The position numbers and the translations under genes were made by a program. The notes under the pieces were generated by a model, which ran no database searches, was not told the origin of the DNA, and worked only from the letters and a program-made list of their open reading frames with translations. This document shows positions 8,397 through 16,620 of a DNA stretch of 64,000 nucleotides, one piece after another. This stretch comes from JAJEEA01 sp965116765 (GTDB lineage: Bacteria; Acidobacteriota; Vicinamibacteria; Vicinamibacterales; UBA8438), in contig OZ220718.1 of NCBI GenBank assembly GCA_965116765.1, positions 1,798,001-1,862,000 on the forward strand. The letters are read 5' to 3'. How positions within the stretch are numbered: the stretch's first letter is position 1; every line of letters begins with the position of its first letter.

Positions 8397-8831
8397 TCAG
8401 TCGGCGGTCTTGAGCGCGTCGATCACGAGGGCCCGCAACTCGCGGATGTCCTGGTGCAACTCGTCGATGCGGGCGTTCAGGTCCTCGACCGAACTGTCGA
8501 TGCGCGCGTTCAGGCCCTCGACCGCGCTGTCGATGCGCGCGTTCAGGCCCTCGACCGCGCTATCGATGCGCGCGTTCAAGCCCTCGACCGCGTCGTCGAG
8601 GCGGGCGTTCGAGTCATCGATGCGGGCATTCAGGATGGAGTTGGCGCCGCCGAGGCGGGCGTTCAGGTCATCGAAGCGAGCGTTGACGCTCTCGCTCAGG
8701 TCATCGAAGCGAGCGTTGACGCTCTCGCTCAGGTCGCCGATGCGGGCGTTGGTCGAGCACGACGTGCCGACGATGGTCGCGCAGAGCGCCGCGACCGACA
8801 GCAGGATGGTGATCCGGTCAGACCGCCCCAT
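8397..8831 (-). CDS. Membrane-anchored coiled-coil protein built of 11-residue repeats
   Basis: A 144-residue protein. The ATG at 8831 opens a membrane anchor or export signal (about residues 7-25, TILLSVAALCATIVGTSC). The Cys could be lipidated but the lipobox is poor (GTSC). The rest is about nine copies of an 11-residue unit of the type LNARIDSAVEG or VNARFDDLSES, then 'LNARIDELHQDIRELRALV'. Hendecad periodicity with I/L/V/F at fixed positions predicts a long parallel coiled coil, as in trimeric stalk or tether proteins. A TGCTACAGT extended -10 sits six bases upstream of the start, so the mRNA may be almost leaderless. Longer 5' readings run into the neighbouring gene and are not used. 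Function unknown. Confidence 0.7.
   Translation of the reverse strand: MGRSDRITILLSVAALCATIVGTSCSTNARIGDLSESVNARFDDLSESVNARFDDLNARLGGANSILNARIDDSNARLDDAVEGLNARIDSAVEGLNARIDSAVEGLNARIDSSVEDLNARIDELHQDIRELRALVIDALKTAD
8484..8732. repeat. 33-bp tandem repeats encoding the hendecads
   Basis: Three near-identical 33-bp units lie at 8484-8582 (a fourth is diverged), and a separate perfect 33-bp duplication lies at 8667-8699 / 8700-8732. Each unit encodes exactly 11 residues, so copy-number change keeps the frame. Confidence 0.85.
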
Positions 8832-8837
8832 GTGTTG

Positions 8838-8846
8838 ACTGTAGCA
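8838..8846 (-). promoter_or_regulatory. Extended -10 element of the coiled-coil gene
   Basis: Read on the minus strand this is TGCTACAGT, an extended -10 (TGn plus TACAGT), six bases before the ATG. No convincing -35 is visible. Confidence 0.4.
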
Positions 8847-8938
8847 CGCTCCGTAGCCCCGGGCAACACACGGCCTCTCGTTCCCCGCGGTCGCCGCCGG
8901 CCGGACCTCCGTCCGGTCCGGCCTCCGATTCGTCTCCC

Positions 8939-8989
8939 TTGACATTCTACTGGTCGCTGCTACTCTAATAGAACTTCTACCCGAGGAGG
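8939..8989 (+). promoter_or_regulatory. padR: Promoter and RBS of padR-ADOP
   Basis: A perfect TTGACA lies at 8939-8944. An AT-rich -10 region (8961-8970) contains TACTCT with a 16-base spacer or TCTAAT with a 19-base spacer. GAGGAGG (8983-8989) precedes the GTG start at 8997. PadR proteins of this kind usually bind their own promoter, so the operator should overlap this stretch. Confidence 0.55.
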
Positions 8990-8996
8990 CACGCGA

Positions 8997-9365
8997 GTGG
9001 CACGACCACCGGCAAGCGAAGACCAGCTCGGACTGCTGCAGGGCACGCTGGACATGCTCATTCTCCAGACCCTGCGGCCGGGTCCGGCGCACGGACACCA
9101 GATCGCCACCACCATCGAGCGGACCTCCGACCACGTGCTGCAGGTCGACCACGGGTCGCTCTACCCGGCGCTTCACCGGCTGATCAAGCGGGGCTGGATC
9201 ACCGGGGCATGGGGCGTCTCGTCGAACAACCGGCGGGCGAAGTTCTACGCCCTGACCGAGGCGGGGCGCGGGCAGCTCCTGCGGGAGGCGACGAAGTGGG
9301 AGCGGATGGTCGAGGCCGTCGGACGCGTCATGCAGCCGGCGGGGGCCGGGGAGGCGCCGCAATGA
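8997..9365 (+). CDS. PadR-family transcriptional regulator, acidobacterial type
   Basis: A 122-residue winged-helix repressor starting at GTG 8997, eight bases after a GAGGAGG site. The family pattern is complete: 'LLQGTLDMLILQTLRPGPAHGHQIA', the wing segment 'VDHGSLYPALHRLIKRGWI' and 'RRAKFYALTEAGRGQL'. In Acidobacteriota this class sits immediately 5' of ADOP permease genes and is thought to control them. Here its TGA overlaps the ATG of the permease (ATGA), so the two are translationally coupled. Inducer unknown. Confidence 0.92.
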   Translation: MARPPASEDQLGLLQGTLDMLILQTLRPGPAHGHQIATTIERTSDHVLQVDHGSLYPALHRLIKRGWITGAWGVSSNNRRAKFYALTEAGRGQLLREATKWERMVEAVGRVMQPAGAGEAPQ

Positions 9366-12097
9366 AGCGGCCAGCCTGGCACTACCGGCTGCTGCCGTAC
9401 CTGGGCCGGCGCCGGGCGGAGGCGGACCTGCAGGAGGAGATGCGACTCCACCTGGAGCTCGAGCGGGAGCGCCAGCGCGACGCCGGCGTCCCGGAGGAAG
9501 AGGCCCTGTCGGCGGCGCGCCGACGGCTTGGCAACGCGGCCCTGATTCGAGAGCGCACCCGCGACGTGTGGGGTTGGCGCTGGCTCGACGACCTGGGACG
9601 GGACCTGCGCCACGCCGTCCGCAGCCTCGCGCGGACGCCCGGCTTCGTGGCGGCGGTGGTGCTCATCCTCGCGCTGGGCACCGGCGTCGCCACCGCGATG
9701 TTCGGCATCGTCTACGGCCTGCTGATCCGCCCGCTGCCGTACCCGGACGGCGACCGCATCGTGCGCGTCGGCCAGGAGCCGCGACGCATACCGGGAGCGC
9801 CGGTGTACCTGAGCGCCCGCGCGCTGGTGCAGGTGCGAGAAACGGCCGAATCGTTCGAGCAGTTGGCCCCGTACGGAGCGTTCACCTTCGAGTGGGTGAG
9901 CCCGGACGGCGCCAGGCCGTGGGGGGCGCCGGTCTCACCGGCGTTGCTGAGGCTGCTCGGGGCGAGGCCGCAGCTCGGCCGGCTGTTCACCGACGACGAG
10001 GCGCGGGTCGGCGCGGACGGGGTCGTGCTGCTGAGCCACCGCGCCTGGATCCGGCGCTTCGGCGCGGATCCGAACGTCGTCGGGACCGTCGTCGATGTCT
10101 ACAACGAGCCCCGCACCGTGGTCGGCGTGCTGGCGGAGGGGTTCTACTTCCCCGGTCCCGGGGCGGAGGTCTGGGCGCCCTACGTCCTTCGGCAAGACGA
10201 GCCGACCGCCGTCGTGCTGGGACGGCTTCGCGAGGGCGTCTCGCCGGCGCAGGCCGCCGTCGAGGTCGGCGCCATCCTGCAGGGCATGGACGGGGCCGGC
10301 GCCCGCCGCGCGAGTGCGACGGGAGGCACCCCCGGGAACGCCCGGGACATCGACGCCCGGGTGGCGCGGGTGATTCCGCTGCTGGAGGAGATGGTCGGCG
10401 AGTACCGGCCGGCGCTGCTGGCGTTGGCCGGGGCCACCCTGCTCGTGCTGCTCATCGCCTGCGTCAACGTCGCGGGACTGCTGCTCGCGCGGGGGGTGAC
10501 CCGCCGGCGCGAGCTGGCGGTCCGCGGAGCGCTGGGGGCGGGCCGAGGCCGGATCGTGCGTCAGCTCCTGACCGAGAGCGTCCTGCTGGGCCTGGGCGGC
10601 GGCGCGCTGGGACTGGCGACGGCCGGCGCCGTGCTTCGCGCGGTGCCCGCGCTGGTGCCGGTCACGGTGACGCGGCTCGACGAGGTCGGGCTCGACGGCG
10701 TCGTCCTCGCCTTCACGCTCGGGCTGTCGGTGGCGGTCGGATTGCTGTTCGGCGCCGTCCCCGCGTTCCAGTCGTCCGGAAGCCGCCTGCTCCGCGCCCT
10801 CGTCGAGGGAAGCGCACGATCCTCGGGCGGCTTCGGGCTGCTGCGCGCCAACCGGACGCGGGCGGTCCTGGCCGCCGCGCAGGTGGCGCTGGCCCTCATG
10901 CTCCTGGTGGGAGCGGGTCTTCTCCTCCGCAGCTTCGTCGGCCTCGTCACGCTCGATCGCGGCTACGACCCGGCCAACGTGGTCGCCGCCGGCACGAGGT
11001 ATCCGCTGACGGTTCTCCCGGGCCTCGGGACCCCGGAGGAGTACGTCGAGGCGGAAGCGTCGAAACGAGGCTTCTACGGGGAGCTCGCCGGGGCGATGGA
11101 CCGCCTGTCCCGACTCCCCGGCGTGGAGGCGGTCGGGGTGTCGTCGCGTCTCCCGCTCGCGAGCGCCGGCAGCCAGCTGCAGCAGGTGCAGGTCGACGGC
11201 GGACCGGCGGCGGACGACCCGCGCGAGCCGCCGCAGGCGCTGCTCCGGGTGGCGAGCCCGGGCTACTTCGACGCGATGCGGCTGCGTCTCCTCGACGGGC
11301 GCCTGCTCACGCGCCGCGACGGGACGGGTGCTCCGCGGGTCCTCGTGGTCAACGAGACCTTCGCGCGCGCGGTGCTCGGCGGTGGGCCGGCCGTCGGGCG
11401 GCGGATGCGCTTCCTCAATGCCGACAGCGACCGCGAGCCGTGGGAGGTCGTCGGCGTCGTCGCGGACGTCACGTACGGGGGGCTCGCGGTCACGGAAACC
11501 CAGCCGGAGGCCTTCGCCCCGTTGCAGCAGATCGACGCCGCTCCCGTGTTCGAGCACGGCCCGGCCGTCGTCGTGGCCCGAACCACCGGCGATCCGCTCG
11601 CCGCGGTCCCGTTCCTGCGCGAGGCGGTGGCCGAGGCGCGCCCCGGCGCCTCGGTCGCGACGGTGATGACGATGGACGCGCGGCTGTCGTCGGCCGTCGC
11701 CGAGCCCCGCTTCTACGCGGTGCTGGTCGGCGGCTTCGCTGCCCTCGCCGTCCTGCTCGCCGCCCTCGGCGTCTACGGCCTGCTCAGCTACACCGTCGCC
11801 CAGAGGCGGGGAGAGATCGCCATCCGCATGGCGCTGGGCGCGCAGCGCGGCGACGTGCTCGCGCTGGTCGTCCGGCAGGGCGCCGCCCTCGTGGCCGCCG
11901 GCGCCGTCGTCGGCCTCGCCGCCGCGGCGGCGTCGAGCCGTGTCCTGGAGAGCTTCGTCTACGGCATCGCCACCGGCGACCGGCTGACCTTCGTGGCGGC
12001 GCCGCTCGCGCTCGTCGCCGCGGCGCTCGTTGCCTGCTACGTCCCGGCGCGCCGCGCGACCCGGATCGAGCCGATGGAGGTGCTGCGCTTCGAGTAG
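9362..12097 (+). CDS. ADOP-family permease (FtsX/MacB architecture), copy 1
   Basis: A 911-residue membrane protein of the acidobacterial duplicated orphan permease type. A cytoplasmic N-terminal segment has the family mark 'AARRRLGNAALIRERTRDVWGW'. The first helix follows (about residue 95), then a large periplasmic MacB-like core ('TVVGVLAEGFYFPGPGAEVW'), FtsX helices around 'LLALAGATLLVLLIACVNVA' with 'TRRRELAVRGALGAGRGRI', a second periplasmic core, and a final FtsX unit ending 'RRATRIEPMEVLRFE'. It has no ATP-binding domain and no ATPase is encoded nearby, as usual for this family. Transport or mechanotransmission is inferred from MacB; no substrate is known. It is coupled to padR by a 4-bp overlap. 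Confidence 0.92.
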   Translation: MKRPAWHYRLLPYLGRRRAEADLQEEMRLHLELERERQRDAGVPEEEALSAARRRLGNAALIRERTRDVWGWRWLDDLGRDLRHAVRSLARTPGFVAAVVLILALGTGVATAMFGIVYGLLIRPLPYPDGDRIVRVGQEPRRIPGAPVYLSARALVQVRETAESFEQLAPYGAFTFEWVSPDGARPWGAPVSPALLRLLGARPQLGRLFTDDEARVGADGVVLLSHRAWIRRFGADPNVVGTVVDVYNEPRTVVGVLAEGFYFPGPGAEVWAPYVLRQDEPTAVVLGRLREGVSPAQAAVEVGAILQGMDGAGARRASATGGTPGNARDIDARVARVIPLLEEMVGEYRPALLALAGATLLVLLIACVNVAGLLLARGVTRRRELAVRGALGAGRGRIVRQLLTESVLLGLGGGALGLATAGAVLRAVPALVPVTVTRLDEVGLDGVVLAFTLGLSVAVGLLFGAVPAFQSSGSRLLRALVEGSARSSGGFGLLRANRTRAVLAAAQVALALMLLVGAGLLLRSFVGLVTLDRGYDPANVVAAGTRYPLTVLPGLGTPEEYVEAEASKRGFYGELAGAMDRLSRLPGVEAVGVSSRLPLASAGSQLQQVQVDGGPAADDPREPPQALLRVASPGYFDAMRLRLLDGRLLTRRDGTGAPRVLVVNETFARAVLGGGPAVGRRMRFLNADSDREPWEVVGVVADVTYGGLAVTETQPEAFAPLQQIDAAPVFEHGPAVVVARTTGDPLAAVPFLREAVAEARPGASVATVMTMDARLSSAVAEPRFYAVLVGGFAALAVLLAALGVYGLLSYTVAQRRGEIAIRMALGAQRGDVLALVVRQGAALVAAGAVVGLAAAAASSRVLESFVYGIATGDRLTFVAAPLALVAAALVACYVPARRATRIEPMEVLRFE

Positions 12098-12215
12098 GGG
12101 ACGCTGACGAGAACCGACGGCCACACGCCATCCCGCAGAAACGGGCTGCGCCGAGGTGAAGTTGGCAACTTCGTGTCCATCGCAGTCCTCGAGGGACGGC
12201 AGACGGAACCGAACC

Positions 12216-14987
12216 ATGAGATGGCCAGCCTGGATGTACCTACTCGTCCCGTACCTGGGCCGCCGCGCGGCGGAGCGGGATGTCGATGAGGAGCTTCGCC
12301 TGCACGCGGACCTCGAGGGCGAGCGTCAGCGCGATGGCGGGGTCCCCGAGGAAGAGGCCCTGCGCGCGGCGCGTCGGAGGCTGGGCAACGCGACCCTGAT
12401 CCGCGAGCGCACCCGCGACGTCTGGGGCTGGCGCTGGCTCGACGACCTGGGGCGCGACGTGCGCCAGGCGGTCCGTGCCCTGGCGCGGAGCCCCGGCTTT
12501 GCCGCGACCGTGGTGCTCGTGCTCGCGCTGGGCATCGGCGCCAATGTCGCGATGTTCAGCGTCGTCTACGGCATGCTGATCCGGCCGCTGCCGTATCCGG
12601 ACGCTGGCGCCCTCGTGCGGATTACCGAGTCGGTCGGGCCACGAGCCAGCTCGTCCATCATCAACGCCTCGCTGGAGGCGATCGTGGAAGAGGCCGAGTC
12701 GTTCGAGCAGATTGCCGCCTACGGGTCGGCGTCCTTCGAGTGGGCGGGTCCGGAGGGCGCGGTCACGCTACGCGCCGCGCGGGTGTCCCCCGCGATGTTC
12801 CCGCTGCTGCGGGGGAGGCCCCGCCTCGGGCGGCTGTTCACCGAGGACGAAGCGCGGGCGGGCGCGGATCGCGTCGCGCTGCTGAGCCACGCCGCCTGGA
12901 CCCGTCGCTTCGGGTCGGATCCGGACGTTGTCGGATCGGTCCTCGATCTCGACGGCGCGCCGCATACCGTGGTCGGCGTGCTCGCCGAAGGGTTCTTCTT
13001 TCCGAGCCCCGACGAGGAGCTCTGGACACCGTACGTGATGCCGGGATGGTCCATCGAGACTGCCCCGAACGGAGGACCGGGCTTCTCGATAACCATGTCC
13101 AGCACCAACGCGCTGGGACGGCTCGGTTCCGGGGTCTCGGCCGAACGAGCCACCACCGAGGTCCGCACGATACTGCAGCGCAGCGGTTTCGTCGCCCGGG
13201 TGCGTGACGCGCAGAGTGGCCGAGTCTCGGCCGACGCGCTGGAGGTCGACGGCCGGGTGGTTCCCTTGCAGGAAGAGATGGTCCGCGGTTACCGTCCGGC
13301 GCTCCTCGCTCTGACCGCAGCGACCGCTCTCGTGCTGCTGATCGCCTGCGTCAACGTGGCCGGTCTCCTGCTCGCGCGTGGTGTGACGCGCCGGCGGGCG
13401 CTCGCCGTCTGCGCGGCGCTGGGGGCGGGTCGCGGGCGGCTCGTGCGCCAGCTCCTGACCGAGAGCGTCGTGCTGAGCGCGGCGGGCGGCCTGCTCGGCC
13501 TGGCGGCGGCCGCGGTCGTGCTCGGCGTTGTGCCGGGGATGGTCCCCGGCGATGTCGCACGCCTCGACGACGTGGCAATCAACGGGGCGGGGCTCGCGTT
13601 CGCTCTCGCGCTGTCGGTCGTCGTCGGGCTGGCGTTCGGGGCGGCACCAGCGTTCCAGTGGTCGCGGTTCGGCCTCGTGCGCGCGCTGAACGAGGGGAGC
13701 GCCCAGGCCGCCGGAGGCTTCCGCCTGCTGCGCTCGAACCGGGCGCGGGCGGGGTTGGCGGCGGTGCAGGTGGCCCTCGCGGTGGTGCTGCTCGTCGGAG
13801 CGGGCCTGCTCCTGCGCAGCTTCGTCGGGCTCGTCACCGTCGATCGCGGGTACGACCCGACCAACGTGATCACCGCGCGCACCGGGAACCCCGAGGCGCG
13901 CCGAGGCTCCGGCGGGCTGCGACCGGGGGGCGGAGGCGGCGTGGCCGACGCGCGGTTCAGGACGGCGCTCCTCGCGGCCATGACGCGGCTCGAGCGCCTG
14001 CCTGCCGTGGCGGCAGTCGGGCTCTCGTCCCATCTCCCGCTCGCCGGCGGCGGCACGAGAACCGGTTCGTCGGTGCGGGTCGCCGGTCGGCTCGAAACGG
14101 CGGACCGGGGCGACCGGCTGATGGCAACCATCGGGTGGGCGAGTCCCGGCTACTTCGACGCGATGGGCCTGCGTCTCCTCGGGGGGCGCCTCTTCACGGA
14201 TCTCGACCGGGCGGGCAGCCCGGGAGTGGTCGTGGTCAACGAGACGTTCGCCCGGCACTTGTCGGCCGACGGGGAAGCCGTCGGACAGCGCGTGCGGCTC
14301 GGGTTCGAGGATGGCGGGGACGGCGACGAGCAATGGCGGGAGGTGGTCGGCGTGGTGGCCGACCTCCAGTACGCTGGGCTCGCCCTCGGCGAGCAACGGG
14401 CGGAAGCGTTCGTCCCGGCCGCTCAGATCGCGGCTGCCCGCTCGGTCGGGGCGATGTTCGTTACCGTGCGGACCACCGGCGATCCGCTCGCGCTGGTCCC
14501 CTTCCTGCAGGAAGCGGTGGTCGAGGCCCACCCCGGCGCGACGTTCGAGGACATGATGACGATGGACGGGCGGCTGTCGCTCGCCGTCGCCCAGCCCCGC
14601 TTCTACGTCGTCCTCGTCGGGGTCTTCGCAGCGCTCGCGCTGTTCCTCGCGGCGTCCGGCCTCTACGGCCTGCTCAGCTACACGGTGGCGCAGCGGCGGG
14701 GCGAGATCGGCATCCGCATGGCCCTCGGGGCCCGGCGCGGCGACATCCTCGGGCTCGTCGTCCGGCAGGGGGCGATGCTCGTGGCCGCCGGCGCCGTCGT
14801 CGGCCTCGCCGGGGCGGCGGCGTCGAGCCGCGTCCTCGAGAGCTTCCTCTACGGCGTCGCCACCGATGACCGCCTGACCTTCGTGGCAGCGCCCCTCGTG
14901 CTGGCGGTGGTGGCGCTGGTCGCCTGCTGGCTCCCTGCGCGCCGGGCGACGCGGGTCGATCCGATGCAGGTGCTGCGCTTCGAGTAG
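12216..14987 (+). CDS. ADOP-family permease (FtsX/MacB architecture), copy 2
   Basis: A 923-residue paralogue of the preceding permease with the same domain order: 'AARRRLGNATLIRERTRDVWGW' near residue 60, the MacB-like periplasmic core, 'LLALTAATALVLLIACVNVA', 'TRRRALAVCAALGAGRGRL', a second core and the C-terminal 'RRATRVDPMQVLRFE'. Start chosen at ATG 12216 because it aligns with the first copy (MRWPAWMYLLVPYLGRR); an in-frame ATG at 12156 would add 20 residues without family similarity. The 118-bp gap from copy 1 shows no clear promoter, so both are probably cotranscribed with padR. Remnants of a further copy lie in the debris just downstream. Confidence 0.92.
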   Translation: MRWPAWMYLLVPYLGRRAAERDVDEELRLHADLEGERQRDGGVPEEEALRAARRRLGNATLIRERTRDVWGWRWLDDLGRDVRQAVRALARSPGFAATVVLVLALGIGANVAMFSVVYGMLIRPLPYPDAGALVRITESVGPRASSSIINASLEAIVEEAESFEQIAAYGSASFEWAGPEGAVTLRAARVSPAMFPLLRGRPRLGRLFTEDEARAGADRVALLSHAAWTRRFGSDPDVVGSVLDLDGAPHTVVGVLAEGFFFPSPDEELWTPYVMPGWSIETAPNGGPGFSITMSSTNALGRLGSGVSAERATTEVRTILQRSGFVARVRDAQSGRVSADALEVDGRVVPLQEEMVRGYRPALLALTAATALVLLIACVNVAGLLLARGVTRRRALAVCAALGAGRGRLVRQLLTESVVLSAAGGLLGLAAAAVVLGVVPGMVPGDVARLDDVAINGAGLAFALALSVVVGLAFGAAPAFQWSRFGLVRALNEGSAQAAGGFRLLRSNRARAGLAAVQVALAVVLLVGAGLLLRSFVGLVTVDRGYDPTNVITARTGNPEARRGSGGLRPGGGGGVADARFRTALLAAMTRLERLPAVAAVGLSSHLPLAGGGTRTGSSVRVAGRLETADRGDRLMATIGWASPGYFDAMGLRLLGGRLFTDLDRAGSPGVVVVNETFARHLSADGEAVGQRVRLGFEDGGDGDEQWREVVGVVADLQYAGLALGEQRAEAFVPAAQIAAARSVGAMFVTVRTTGDPLALVPFLQEAVVEAHPGATFEDMMTMDGRLSLAVAQPRFYVVLVGVFAALALFLAASGLYGLLSYTVAQRRGEIGIRMALGARRGDILGLVVRQGAMLVAAGAVVGLAGAAASSRVLESFLYGVATDDRLTFVAAPLVLAVVALVACWLPARRATRVDPMQVLRFE

Positions 14988-15049
14988 ATGCCCGGCAGCG
15001 GGAACCCACTCCCTGGCCGCCACGTCAGTAGGGAGCAGGGGGAAAAGTG

Positions 15050-15243
15050 ATGAAGCGCAACAGCGTGCCTTGCCTGGTGGGCGTCGTCGTTCTGCTCGGA
15101 TTCTCGTCGGGTTGCCTGGACAGCGTCATCGGGCGCGAGGTCGTACGGGGCTCCGGCCGCGTATCCGAGGAGAGCCACCGGTTCAGCGGGATCACCGGCG
15201 TGCAGCTCGCCACGAGTGGGCGAGCCACTCTCGACATCGGGCC
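15050..15243 (+). pseudogene. N-terminal fragment of a DUF2807 (head GIN) lipoprotein
   Basis: The ATG at 15050, after a GGGAGCAGGGGG ribosome site, opens a lipoprotein leader (MKRNSVPCLVGVVVLLGFSSGC) and the start of a head-GIN domain: 'VVRGSGRVSEESHRFSGI', 'TGVQLATSGRATLDIG'. At about 15243 the family similarity stops and the sequence switches to permease-like sequence in another frame. An intact relative would continue as a beta-helix of repeated 'SSGD' turns. Those turns are found, broken, further downstream (15520-16533). Confidence 0.75.
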
Positions 15244-15484
15244 ACCGTGGTCGGGGTGTTGCCCGAGGACTTCGAGCCGCCCGGCTTTTCGCCCGGGTTC
15301 TGGACGCCGCTGGTCGTCGCGCCCTACGAGCGGTCGCCCGACGGGGGGTTCGGCGACACGGAATCGTTGCAGGTCTCGGCCGCACGACAACCTGCACGAT
15401 GTACCTGCGAGCATCGCCCGGCGGCGCGAGCTCGCCACGAGGACGGGCGGCCAGCTGCTGACCGAGAGCGTGCTCCTCAGCGTT
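15244..15484 (+). pseudogene. Fragments of a third ADOP permease
   Basis: 15244-15375 encodes 'TVVGVLPEDFEPPGF' and 'SPGFWTPLVVAPYE', the ADOP periplasmic-core motif (compare TVVGVLAEG in the intact copies). 15410-15484, in a different frame, encodes 'SIARRRELATRTGGQLLTES', matching the ADOP 'TRRRELAVRGALG' to 'RQLLTESVLL' segment with internal loss. Each piece corresponds to a different region of the permease, in the right order, with several hundred codons missing between them. No translatable product is expected. Confidence 0.7.
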
Positions 15485-15519
15485 GCCGATCGTGCGCGCC
15501 GCATCCTGTACCCTGACCG

Positions 15520-15891
15520 GCTTCCACCTGCGGCCGTCCCGGCCGATTCGCTACACGCTCACGGCGAGGGAGATCGAGTTCATCGGGCTGTCGAGACGCA
15601 GCGTCCTGCAGACGGGGCCGGACGGCCCCGGCCCTCCGCGCGGAGCACGGTTCGACCCCGGTCCGACTCGGCGCCTCCGGCGACCTGTCCATGGATCGGC
15701 ATCGAGGCCGACCGCTCCGTGGACGTTCGTCTACCTGGCAGTCGAACCCGGCGCATGGTCCGCGCCGTGGATCCCGGCGGTCGTTCCATCGAGGCCGGCG
15801 CCGTCGACGTCCGCGTCGGGAGCTCCGGCACCTGTCGGTGGACGAGCTCCGGGCGGTCCGGTCGTCCTGGCCGCTCCGCGATCAGACAGCT
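15520..15891 (+). pseudogene. Degenerate DUF2807 beta-helix segment, copy 1
   Basis: Pieced over several frames the stretch reads as GIN-domain sequence: 'RYTLTAREIEFIGLS', 'DSAPPATCPWIGIEAD', 'SVDVRLPGS', 'GAVDVRVGSSG', 'LSVDELRA'. It aligns base by base with 16081-16380 (copy 2), for example over the CGCTACACGCTCACGGCGAG segment (15548-15567 versus 16087-16106), and differs by many small indels. It ends where the sequence jumps to the ADOP C-terminus through a CGGGCGACG segment common to both families. Confidence 0.65.
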
Positions 15892-15936
15892 CGGGCGACG
15901 TCAGTCGATCCGATGCAGGTGCTGCGCTTCGAATAG
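15892..15936 (+). pseudogene. C-terminal tail of an ADOP permease
   Basis: The last codons read 'RATSVDPMQVLRFE' then TAG, almost identical to the end of the intact second permease (RRATRVDPMQVLRFE), and the following spacer bases (CCGGCAGCG, CCGCCACGTCAGT) also match those after that gene. This shows that the whole 'permease end + spacer + GIN gene' unit was once duplicated. Confidence 0.75.
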
Positions 15937-15989
15937 GCCGGCAGCGTGCCCGCCACGTCAGTCTCGAGGTGAAGCCATCAGCAGCCAGC

Positions 15990-16533
15990 GTGGGAGACTA
16001 CCGCGGAGAATCGCGTGCGCAGCGAGGGGCCCGGGCGACGGAATCGTTGCAGGTCTGGCGCTGAGCAGCAGCGGTGACCTGCGGCCGTCCCGGCCCGCTA
16101 CACGCTCACGGCGAGGGAGATCGAGGCTGTCGAGCAGCGGAGACGCCACCGCCCCGGCCCTCCGGCGGAACGGTTCGAGGTCCGACTCGGCAGCTCCGGC
16201 GACCTGACCATGGACGGCATCGACGACTCCGTCGACGTCCGCCTCGGCAGCTCCGGCAGCCTGTCCGTGGACGGCATAGGCCGGGCGTCGACGTCCGCGT
16301 CGGGAGCTCCGGCGACCTGTCGGTGGACGAGCTCCGGGCGGGGTCTCTGGCCGTCCGCATCAGCAGCTCGGGCGACGTCGATCGGCGAAGGCGAGGTCGA
16401 CGGTCTCGTCACCATCAGAAGCGGAGACTACCGCGAATCGCTGCGCAGCACCCGGGCGACGGTGGCGCTGAGCAGTAGCGGACCGGAGGAGTCGCTCGAC
16501 GCCCGGTTGAACAGCAGCGGATCGGTCTCCTAG
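15990..16533 (+). pseudogene. Degenerate DUF2807 beta-helix segment, copy 2
   Basis: GIN-type turns are readable but change frame twice: 'DGIDDSVDVRLGSSGSLSVD' (16213-16272), 'GVDVRVGSSGDLSVDELRAG' (about 16287-16346), then 'GEGEVDGLVTIRSGDYRESL' and 'LDARLNSSGSVS' with TAG at 16531-16533. It lacks a start codon and signal peptide. A 16-base insert at 16041-16056 (GAATCGTTGCAGGTCT) also occurs at 15361-15376. Confidence 0.65.
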
Positions 16534-16600
16534 GCGACCCGGATCAACGGGAGAGCCAACTCCTCGGGCCGGGCCGATTCGCTGAACCGACCAATACTCG

Positions 16601-16614
16601 TATAATCGTATAAT
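16601..16614 (+). promoter_or_regulatory. Two overlapping TATAAT -10 elements next to a start codon
   Basis: CGTATAATCGTATAAT contains perfect -10 hexamers at 16601-16606 and 16609-16614. The GTG start at 16621 is 6 or 14 bases further on, and there is no ribosome site between. Transcription from either hexamer would give a leaderless or nearly leaderless message. Confidence 0.55.
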
Positions 16615-16620
16615 GGTCCG

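Noticed and set aside
8430..8760. Regular repeats suggesting a CRISPR array
   Set aside because: The units are contiguous 33-bp coding repeats with no unique spacers, and they encode hendecads in frame.
15047..16207. A 386-codon continuous frame as one intact protein
   Set aside because: Its family similarity changes from GIN to permease and back, and much of it is out of frame with both. It is debris that happens to lack stops.
16613..16620. ATG as start of the DUF4143 ATPase gene
   Set aside because: It is out of frame with the ATPase. The protein aligns from the GTG at 16621.
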